This document shows, piece by piece, positions 53,061 to 64,000 of a stretch of 64,000 nucleotides of DNA. Each line of letters begins with the position of its first letter. Position 1 is the stretch's first letter. The position numbers were made by a program, and so were the translations under genes. The notes below the pieces were generated by a model. That model was not told the origin of the DNA. It did no database searches and saw nothing but the letters and a program-made list of their open reading frames with translations. Origin of the DNA: Cacajao melanocephalus (taxonomy: Eukaryota > Chordata > Mammalia > Primates > Pitheciidae); NCBI GenBank assembly GCA_963573385.1, contig CAUYLG010050999.1, positions 1 to 64,000 on the forward strand, given 5' to 3'.

Positions 53061-54796
53061 TGTTCAAGAAGTGTTGCTGTGCTTCTGTAGACCCTTTGAA
53101 GTTATAAATTATAAATGAAATCCTAGGTGTAATAAAGTCATCAATATTCATTCAACTCTACCTTGATTGAGATCAGAGCCATCACCAGCACATTTGTTAA
53201 TACATTATTTAGGCTCCATTACTATGTTATTTTGAGATGAGATATTAAGCAGTTTGTTTACCCCTGGTTACCAGCAGAGAGCAGAAGTTTGTGTCACTCT
53301 TTAAAAACCACCTAATTTTGTCATGGAGGCAAGTGTGTATCTCCACAAGGAAGTATATATTTGAGTGATTGTCACTTACTTTTACCCCAGTTAAAGCCAA
53401 AACCCCAATTTCAAGAGAGTCCTTTATAATTCAGACAGGGAAGTGGGAGGGTCTAGGCAGAGGGAATGCCTATAAGCCAATATTGATTGCCATTGACCAG
53501 ATACTAAATATGAATTAGAGGCAGACTGTGAACCTATTCAGATTTTTTCTGGTTTGACTATCTGCTTAATGTGAGACAGACACTTCTCATCTAAATCGGC
53601 CCTCTTCTGACTGATTATCTATAGGAAAAGTATATTTTGATCCTTATTTCTCTAGCCAAGATAAAGCTGTAAAACTAAGCATGTATAAATAAAAATTCTC
53701 TTCCATATTATAGAAGAAAAAATGTCTAAGCCTAGGGAGGAAAATCAAGGAGAATATATAATTTCTTGCAGCAAGATATCTTTTAAAGGGTTCATTCATT
53801 AAAAAATAGTTATAAGTATTGAATAATTAGCAAGTTTACTACCAGTTTAATAAATATTTCCCAGACAGAATTCTATTATTCAAGCTATGTCTCTGCACAT
53901 CTACCATATGATATGATACAGATACATAGTGATCAGTTAAGAAATGCACATTGGTAAGGGCATCCTCAATTGTTTTTTGTTTAATGCATGGTATTCAAAC
54001 ATTGCTTTCCCTTCCCACTTGAATCTGGCTGAGATGATATTGAGTGCATAGCCTTTCATAAAGCAAAGTGATGAAGCTAGGATAATTTTAGAGCTCCTTG
54101 CCATCAAATAGAACCGGAATAAAGAAATACATTGCAAATATCCTGTTGGGAGTTGGTGTATTTCTAGTGATATAACAACAGAAAAGAAGAGCTGATGTTG
54201 ACAGAGTACCAAGAACTCTGATTTTACTTTTCTAAACAGAAAGGGAAGACATTTAAAATTTCTCATGGTGCAACCTGTTTATAAATTGACCAACTGGGCC
54301 TGCCAAAACTGAGCAAAAGCTTGAAAATTATATTATTTTTTTAAAGATGGCATTTTAATACACTTAAATTGAGTTCTTATGTAAACAATGACCTTTGTGA
54401 ATTAGAACCAGAGTATTAATTAGGCCAGAGTCCCAGTTTGATTAGAATATTAATTAGGTCTGAGTGTTAATGTAAACCATTGTCTTTGTTGAACTATTTG
54501 TCATAGAGGCTAGATCTGGAACACACCCAAGAGATCATCTAGCCCAGTGATTTTTAGTGCTGTGAAGAGTAGGGGTCACCACGTCCTCATGGAGGTGGGG
54601 AGGGCAAGGAGATAGAAATAGCCAGGAGAACACAACCTCAAACAAATACCCCAGAGGTCTCATGTTCCTTACCCTCTACCCTCCTTTGAGACTCACTAGG
54701 CTGACTGAGCTGCTGTTACCTCTAGAATGCATCCTTCAGGTGTGCTAGCTGGAAAATAGGAGACATCTGATCCACCTTTTCATTTATCTTTATTTA

Positions 54797-55086
54797 TTTT
54801 TTTTTTGAGACGGTCTCACTTATTGCCCAGGCTGGAGTGCAGTAGCATAATCACAACTCACTGCAGCCTTGAACTCCTGGGCTCAAGCAGTCCTCCCAGC
54901 TCAACCTCTCAAGTAGCTGGGACTGCAGGTTCATACCACCATGCTTGACTAATTTTTAAAAATGTTTTGTAGACGTGGGATCTCACTGTATTGCCCAGGC
55001 TGGTCTCAAACTCCTGGACTCAAGTAATTCCCCTACCTCCACCTCCCAAAGTGCTAGGATTACAGGCACGAGCCACTGCTCTGGCC
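54797..55086 (-). repeat. AluJ-like, inserted in a MIR-type element
   Basis: T10, gagacggtctcacttattgc to gagccactgctctggcc. Flanks tgatccacctttt and taatccatccttctttt may be target duplications. Confidence 0.92.
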
Positions 55087-55235
55087 TAATCCATCCTTCT
55101 TTTACAGAAGAGGAAATAGCCCCAGCGAAAGGAGGTGAATGCCCAGGTGCTCACACCTTGTTAGGGTGTGAGATTTCCCTTGTGAGGGTTAAAGCCAGGA
55201 CTAGAACCAGGCACTCTGACTTCCTGTCCATAGGT
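55087..55235 (-). repeat. MIR-type fragment (other part near 54515-54560)
   Basis: cttttacagaagaggaaata, gttaaagccaggactagaac and ctctgacttcctgtcc. The left part ccaagagatcatctagccca is before the Alu. Confidence 0.55.
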
Positions 55236-56464
55236 AAGAGTTTAGAGAAGAAAAACAACTCTGTAGTTCTACTTCTTGTTTTCCAAATTTTAATTGTTTT
55301 TAAAACCCCCAAATTTATCTTAGGAGTAGATTTAAGCTGCCAAGTTCCAATAGGCTGTTTCTGAATATGACATTTCACTTTTCATTGTGTTATGTTACAT
55401 CTTAGTTTTAGCAACTTTTCTTTTTGGAGTTTAATAGGAAAATCTGTAAATGTAATTGTTCCTTCATTCTAACGAACATCTCTCAACCTGCCTCATTTAT
55501 ATTTAGTTTTCAGTTATGGAGGAGAAACAAACTACAGTCTTCAAGAATATGAATTCTAGTTATAGATTATGAAAAAGTATATTTTTGTTTAATTTGATAT
55601 TCACTTGGATATCCAGCTACATAGCATCTATACTGCTGGTTCTGAATTCAACCCACAATACTTTTTAGTCTATGGAAAGTTCTAAAAACCATATTTAAAG
55701 TTTTGGGAGACATATTCTCAGTCAGAGGATCAAATTTCGATCAACGTAATTAGGATGCTTCTGAGGTAAATTTATTTAGATATAGTAAAGGGGGAAAATG
55801 TTAACTAAGGAACGAGGCCTACAGTAAGTAGATATAGAAACATAGACTTACTTAAATGCAAATTGTATTTCTCATCTTGCTTACTCTTCTGAAAAGGAAC
55901 TCAAGCATAAATATTGAAACATTTCACAAATTTTTATTTTAAAAATCATATTTACCAGATCATAGTTGAAAAAGTTCAAATGTTAGGTGTTTTTTAAAAA
56001 GGTACAGTGTGATTTGTCTTTTTATGGAATGTTGAATTATGTTCGACTTCTAATGTTTGTCTTGGTATTACACTGGAATTAGCATTCTTACCATTATACA
56101 TTCATTTCAATAAGAGCTTTGAAAATGCTTTGGCATTATTTATTTGTTTGTGATAAGTAGAATTAGGAAGATATCAGCAATATAGATTCCTAACAGTAAT
56201 TGTGTATATTGTATTTTAGTGATTTTTACGTCCATTTATTTTCTGTAATTCTTTTATAAATCAAATACTGTAGTATACTTCCACTAGAAATTAATTTATA
56301 ATTGATTATTTATATTGGATGAAGTAGGAGGTCCATATTTAGTATTTACCCACTCAGATTAACTTTATCTAACTGAACTTTTATATCTGTAATCCATTAG
56401 ATTGTTACAACTTTTTAAATAGCATTTATAACAAAATAACGTTTGTTTTATAAAGCATTTGTTA

Positions 56465-56479
56465 CAAAAAAAAAAAAAA
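56465..56479 (+). repeat. A14 homopolymer
   Basis: A run in otherwise repeat-free sequence; it may mislead oligo(dT) priming of cDNA. Confidence 0.7.
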
Positions 56480-57110
56480 CACCTTGCCAAAAATCGTTAC
56501 CATTTCTATGCATTGTGTAATATTCAGTGATGTTAAGATTTTGCATGTTGTTACAGGTGCTCTTTCATATGTGTGTTTGTGGTGTTGATGTAGAATTGTT
56601 AACCATTGCTGCTACCACTTACTGTAGTTAAACTGAAAAACTGTGTTAAAAGGCTGTGCCAGTCAACATTTGTATGCGTGACTTAAGTAACTGTACTTCA
56701 TTGTTTAATATTTTGAGCCAGCACTTAGTGGCCTCTACAGAAGGAAATACTGTAGTTGTCAAAGTGGTGCCAAACTTGAAAATTTTGTGTCATATTTATA
56801 ATTCCAGGCGAGGTCAGCTTCTCTTCTACACTTTCCCAGCTCTTTGAGAGCAAAAAACGTTGCAGAAAGAGAAAAAGCAAGAATTCTGAATTTTTCTAGT
56901 ACTCGCCCCTCTAGAATTTTAAATATTTTTTTCTTCTGATATTTGAGTATCTTGCAGAAAAATCCAATTGAATGACAATAGAGCAGTAGACTTTTCCTTG
57001 ATCTGGATATTTTTAGGCTGAACAGTGTAATAGCAGAAGATTATGAGGTGCATACATTATTTTTGTTGGTTATGGCTTATTGTTTGTATTTCATTTAATA
57101 AGCACACTCA

Positions 57111-57409
<299 letters not shown>

Positions 57410-59282
57410 TCAGTAATTTTATTTTCTTTATAAAGAACCATTGAAACCTCACAGCTCCCACTTGTTAACTTTTACACACAGCATTTACATAGACTTACTT
57501 AACTTACTTCGTTGCCTTACGGCCATCAGGATTTTGTCATGCCCGCCGTCTAGTTTGGTACCTGATGTTTCCATCTTGCCTCAGCAATTCCAAACAAACT
57601 GAAAGTAAAGAGAAAATGGTTTCAACAGATTACTACACGTTATTAAGATGTAATATGGGGGAAATACCACTATACTTTTATTTATATTCTTAAAATGAGT
57701 GGGGGAAACTGTCATAAAGTGTTAGGAAGGCTGCCTCCTGAAGAGCCTTTTTATACCAACTTGCCAGAACTCTTCGCTTGGTGCAGGGTTTCCTTCTGTC
57801 AGTTCAATGGGCTTGCAATTACAAGATTCCTTTAATAAAGGGATAACCTCCTGAATTTTATAGAAACTTTGTGTGTGACTGTCAGATATGTAGCAACAGC
57901 CAATGCTGTATTTGGACACATTGCTGCTGAAATTGCTGATTTAATTCTAAGACTATTGAGACTAATTCATCAAGGCCCCCACCACCTCCCTGCTTAAAGG
58001 AAAACAAAGGCAGATTTTAACTGTGAGCCTTTTCTCTAGAATATGCTTTAGACATTTGCCCCTCTATGAGGTGATAAAGCAATAAAAATAAATTTAATTA
58101 TGTGTGGTCTAAAGAAGTTCTGCCTTTGTCCAGTGGCCTCCAGAGTCACACAAAAGTATTTATTGATTCCTACATCAGGGGTTTTCAGGCAGAGCCTTTG
58201 TACCAAGAATTCCTTTTATATTTTGGACACCAAAGATTATGGCATGATATATCCTGATGATTAACAATTTAGCAATGGGCCTATTTATTTGAATCCTGCT
58301 CTTGGATTTATTTCCCACCTTTGGGTCTTATGTACATTTTGTATTTCTGTCCTGAGGCCTTTTTGCCTAGGGCAGTTTTAAAATCAAATACATATATATT
58401 TATTAGGTTTCTAATTTATAGAGTTTCCAATTTCTCCCACAATTTTAGATGTTTTCACTGCCAAAGTAAGTTGTAGATTTGCTAGATTAGCCCCATGGTC
58501 AGTAATAGTTTGTACCTTTTATGTTGTAGTCCGCAACTGTAACTCCAACCCCATAGGCCTGAAACCTGGTGGGAAAATGATTGGAAGTGTTTTAGATTCA
58601 ACAGACTTACTGTGTATTAAAATGAAGAACTTTCATGGCTTAGTAGAATGAATGCTGTATTCAATAAGGTCTTCCATCCTTTTTATAAATCTTAAGAATA
58701 TGTTTAAGGTTTCTTTTACTCTATACTTAGAAGTTAATTGGGAATAAAAAGATTTGTCAATTTAGTCACTATAATTTAAGACCAGACATCTGTGTAGAAA
58801 TACAATAACCACAAGTAATACTTAGAGAAAACTGTTTCAACAGATTAACTCTGCTGTATGAAAAAAATATAGTACTGTTCTTTGAGGATGCATTTACTTT
58901 TCCCCAAATTTGATAGATTGTTATTTTTATATACATTTTCTGGCCACTTGGCTTTTAACTGATTTACGTGAAAACACGCATGCCTGTTTCACTCAAATCA
59001 TATTTAAAAACTTTTTAAAAGCTGCTACAATTATAATTTGTGAGAGAAAGAGAAGAAAGGTGAATTGAAATAGAGGGAAATTCCTGATATTGTGTCAAAT
59101 ATGTGACTGATGTTTTTGGTCAAATAATCCGCTGCCCGTCAATATTTGTAATAATAACTTTTTCGTTAGGAGTACTCTCTTGGTTTCATCTTTATTTTGC
59201 TGCTCACTGATTTTTTACACTAAAATGTTCTCATTTTTGTCAGCCCACTGTTTTTGCTTCATATTTGTGTACTTGTGCTCTA

Positions 59283-59288
59283 AATAAA
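59283..59288 (+). terminator. KIAA1958: Candidate distal poly(A) signal AATAAA
   Basis: AATAAA is preceded by TGTA-containing sequence (tttgtgtacttgtgctcta) and followed within 40 bases by TG/T-rich DNA (ttgcgtgtataatgtttgct). This upstream and downstream context is typical of a strong cleavage site. A further AATAAA lies near 59414. Confidence 0.45.
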
Positions 59289-59867
59289 AATCTAGTTTTA
59301 TGTCTAGTTTATTCCATTGCGTGTATAATGTTTGCTTCTAATGTAGTATAATTTTCTATTGTTTTTTATATTTGTTGGTACAGCCTAAAACGTATGGAAA
59401 TAAGAAAAGCAATCCAATAAAGTCAGCTAATGAGTGTCAACAGTGTCTCTGTAATGAGAGCATGCTTGAGTCACAGTGTTTTATCTGTATTTAGGCATGA
59501 TGACCAGTCTTCATTCATTTAATAAATTGTTTTCGGCAAAGCTGGCTGATTTTTGCAGCTACAACAAACCAAGTTAAACCACAGTTTGAAAAACATTTTG
59601 TTGACCTGGACACTGTGCGCTGGCCACTGGATATACAGTCAATGCAGATTGAGCCAGGCAGCCTGTGTGCAGTGTTTCTAACCACTGAGGAGGGGGAAGC
59701 CCTGGAAGGGGAAGCATTGCGCATGTGACTGTGCCAACACAGACCATAGGGCAGCAACAATCCTTTAGTAAAGGATCTACAGTTGAATTAATCATAGGCT
59801 TCCTGGAGCCCCAAGCCTGAAAATCCTGTTAATGGAAAAGAAAGCCCCGCTGCAAACAATGAACTCA

Positions 59868-60414
<547 letters not shown>

Positions 60415-61138
60415 TTATACCAAGCTAAGGAGATGTCATGTTCTAAACTTCCTTATTTTTAGGAGAATCATTTTAGTCAGATATAATTCTCCATGTACCA
60501 TTTTACCTTTAGCACATATGACAGTGTTCTTTGAGCTGAATAGGAATGACTATTCGGAATTAAGTGGGTTAACTTCAGACATCTTTTTTGTGTTACTAAA
60601 ATAATTTAATAATGAAAAAACATGTTAAAACATCTGAAAACACAACATCTCTCATACAAAATTACTTTGCAGAAATGCAAATGTTTTTCTTTCATGGCTG
60701 AATATTCCACCGGTCGTTACAGTTGAATATTCCAAATAGAAACAATGACTGTATTTTTGTATGATGATAGATTATATAAAACTACAGGTGGTTACACCTT
60801 TATATTTTCATAGTACTTAAGGAACTCATCGTTAAGTGTGCTTGCAAGTTTTACACTTAAAATATGACAAATTTTATTTCCTTGTTAGGGAAAGAATATT
60901 AGAATTCAAGTTGAGTAATAACTACAAATCAAATAATGTTTTTCCTTTTTAAAAGTCTTATTTATTTTCAATTTATTCATACTCATCTTTTTGAAGACGA
61001 TTCCATGTGACTAAAATGGCTAATCTATAGAAAACGCTTAATGTTGGTGATACATCATGTCAAAAGATAATTTTAAAAGCAAACACTTAATTTGATGGCA
61101 AACATTTTTAGACTGAACCATCATATACAAAAATGGAA

Positions 61139-61438
61139 GGCCAGGTGTGGTGACTCATGCCTGCAGTCCCAGCACTTTGGGAGGCCAATGCAGTAGGATT
61201 GCTTGAGCCCAGCAGTTGGAGAGCAGCTTCGGCAACATAATGAGACCCCATCTCTACAAAAATTTTTAAAATTAGTCTAGTGTGGTGGTGTGTACCTGTG
61301 GGCCCAGCTGCTAAGAGAGGCTTAGGCAAGAGGATCATTTGAGCCCAGGAGATATAGGGGATGCAGCAAGCTGTGATCACGCCACTGTGCTCCAACCTGG
61401 GAAACAGAGCAAAAGCCTGTCTCAAAGAAATACAAATA
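61139..61438 (+). repeat. AluJ-like
   Basis: ggccaggtgtggtgactcat to gcaaaagcctgtctcaaag. Confidence 0.91.
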
Positions 61439-61619
61439 AAAAATAGAAGTAAAACCACCGTTTGCTAAGACTTATAATGCTTTAAAAATGCTTAGGCAGT
61501 TTTTATTAATAATAAATAAGGCAGTAGACAATAATTGGTAAATAATAACTATCAAATAGGAAATAAAAATCACAGGACTCTTACTACCTATAGATAGGAA
61601 CGTTTAGCATTTTGATGTT

Positions 61620-63250
61620 TAATTTTGGACTTTTTCATTACAAAAATATACTTCAAAAACTGTTATCTACTTGTATTTACCATTTGGTACATTTGTTAAA
61701 GATCTTTAGCCTTTGAAAGTAGATTGTTATGTAGCTTCCTATTTTTCCATTGCACAGATGTGCCAAAATCTATTTTATAATGCTGTTGGATTTGTTTCCA
61801 GTTTTTTGCTTTTATAAATTTTCCTTAACATCCTTGAGCATACATTTTTATATACTTCTCTGATTAAATCCTTAGGATACATTTCTAAAAGAGGAATTCT
61901 TGTGCTGAATAAATAACATTTTATTTATTTTTCCTATATTTACATTTTTAAAGTCCTATTGATTTTATAGCTTGCAAATACATGTTCATACTACAAAACT
62001 TAAAGTCCCATGGAGCTAATCACTAACCAATGTAATGTGTCTCCTTCCAATTTTTTTAACGTAATTATAAACAGATCATTTAAATTTTATTTTTCTTATA
62101 AAAAATGGAATCTTGCTATGCATATTGTTCTAGACTGAATTTTTTTAAAGTAAATATATTGCAGAACTGTTTTCATGTTAGCATGTAGAAGGCTAACACA
62201 ATTTTTAATAATTGCATGTAAATATATATACATATATATGCCCAATTTGATCACTTATCTGCTAATGCGTTTTGGTGATCATCTTTGTACATTTATCTTT
62301 GCATACTTGTGTATTTCTGCCTTTAGCCGAAATTGCCCACCAAAATTGTACTGATATAGACGTCATCCAGTGTTGGCTGACAGTGTGAGCTCCCAGCAAC
62401 CTGGCCAACATTGAGATATGGACCTTTTTGTATTTTTGCTAATCTGGCAAATGAAATATATCTCATTTTAATTATAATGCCTATTATTAATGCTTTTTGT
62501 TATTTGTATTTGTTCTGTGAATAATTGCCTGTCATATCCCAAGCCCTTTTTCTAGCGAGTTCTTTTTTTCCTGTTGGTTTGTAGGAGCTTTTCATATGCC
62601 CTTGGTTTATGTTTTATAAGTGTTTTCTTCAGTTATGTTTCTTGTCTTTTAAAATTAGTTCAGTGCAGGATTGTCAAATATTTTTGACATCTGATCATCT
62701 ATATTTTATACCTTGTGGGTTGTGTTGTGCTGAGAAAGGCTGAGAAAATCTGTCTTCTTTAAGGAAACAGCTTTTTTTTTTCCTTAAAAAAAAGCCATTT
62801 AGATATGTGGGTTTTGTGTGTGGTATGAAACAGGTATCTAAATTTGCTTTTGTTTTTGCTTTTCCAATTCAGCCAATTATACTATTTATTGAAGAGTCCA
62901 TCTTTCTCCAACAATTTGAATTAGAGTATTTATTATACGCTCATTTTACATATTCGCAGACCTTTTCTGGATTCTCTTCTGTAGCAACTACCTATTTGTC
63001 TGTTTCTTACAAATACTAACTTATAAATAGAAATTTACAATTTAAATTATAGTAGTATTATGGTATATATTTTTTTCAGGGCAAGGCCTCCTAATTATTT
63101 TTGAAATTGCCTTCCTTTTCTTACACATTTACTTTCTTAAACTTTAGAAACACCCTAACAAGTAACAAGAAAAAAAGGGGGTTTTTAATTAGAATTACAT
63201 TTAATTAAACATTCCTTGGAGAAATTAAATAATTTACAATATTGAGTCTT
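61620..63250 (-). mobile_element. Old L1 (ORF2 and 3' part)
   Basis: tccttgagcatacattttta, tccttaggatacatttctaa, tttgtacatttatctttgca, ggagcttttcatatgccctt and actatttattgaagagtcca follow L1M ORF2 in reverse. Fully decayed. A second, nested start near 62230 suggests more than one fragment. Confidence 0.65.
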
Positions 63251-63339
63251 CCCATCTAGGTTCATGGTATAACTCTTCATTTATTAGGTTTGCATATACA
63301 TTTTCAAAGGATTTTTAAGGATTTTTGAATGTTTTCTCA

Positions 63340-64000
63340 TTGAATTATACAGATAGAAAAGTGCACAAATCATTAGTGTATAGTTTGATTAATTTTTATG
63401 AAGCTAATATATTGCTGTAACCACCACCTGGAGGGAGACATAGAACATTAACTGAACCCCAGAAGCTTCCCTTGTGTGTCCTCCCTTACCTCTCTAAGGT
63501 AACCACTGACTTCACCATAGTCATTTCATCTGTTTTTTAGTTACATAAATGGACCCTTTCAGTATACTCTTCCGTGTCTGGCTTCTTCTGCATAATATTA
63601 TGATTGTGAGATTCTTCCATGTTATTGCATACAGTTCACTCCAGTACTCCTTGTCACTATTGTATAACAATTTATTTTATAGATATTTAATAATTTTATA
63701 TGCATACTATTGTTTATGGGGTCATAGGGTTATTTCCAGTTTGGGGCCATTTATTATTTGTTGTATTATTACACTTTTATGAACAGTCATACATTCATGC
63801 CTTTGGTACACATATGTACATGTTTCTGTTGGGTATATAGTTGTAGGATTACTGAGTCATAGAACTGGTGTGTGTTCAACTTTAGTAGACACTGTCTATT
63901 GGTATCCAAAGTGGTTGCACAAATCGACACTTGTACCAACTTAGTAAGAGTGTTCCTGTTGCTCCATATCTTCACCGTGACTTGATAGTTCCAGATTTTA
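63340..64000 (-). mobile_element. Old L1, 3' end; continues past the window
   Basis: ccttgtgtgtcctcccttac, ttccatgttattgcatacag, ggttatttccagtttggggc and tatccaaagtggttgcacaa follow the reverse order of an L1M 3' region, comparable to 7343-8390. Confidence 0.75.

Overview
The window is nuclear DNA of a primate, most likely a catarrhine. About two dozen Alu-family SINEs (dimers and fossil monomers), together with MIR, L2, MER5-type DNA transposon, old L1 and LTR-like pieces, fill long AT-rich introns. I cannot tell human from another primate by reading alone. The first ~120 bases look like low-quality contig-edge sequence, which suggests a draft assembly.

One protein-coding gene is present on the + strand, recognised as KIAA1958 (human 9q32). 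Its first, presumably non-coding, exon lies upstream of the window. Layout: 1-5049 is the end of an upstream intron; 5050-6244 is the first coding exon (start codon 5074, acidic and low-complexity N-terminal half, residues 1-390); 6245-47527 is a 41.3-kb phase-1 intron; 47528-48573 is the coding part of the last exon, which holds the whole tyrosine-recombinase-like (DUF3504) domain of Crypton origin (residues 391-738); from 48574 there is 3' UTR, ending either at an early AATAAA (48982 or 49243) or at a strong candidate near 59283, and then intergenic DNA or further UTR.

The biologically striking object is this gene: a recombinase from a Crypton DNA transposon, domesticated by a vertebrate and joined by splicing to a host-like acidic N-terminal exon. 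Read against the usual tyrosine-recombinase signature, the first catalytic arginine and the H-x-x-R box are gone, while the GH pair and a C-terminal tyrosine remain. It therefore probably binds DNA or protein without recombining.

The intron carries several rearrangement scars: Alus broken at one right-arm site (11857, 13641, 14621, 38469), a MER5 element whose halves lie 1.5 kb apart, an inverted repeat of old L1 sequence (23214-23591 against 25068-25420) with a nearby ~80-bp direct copy, and a G-rich tract inside an Alu (25895-25929). I see no tRNA, rRNA, CRISPR or second protein-coding gene.
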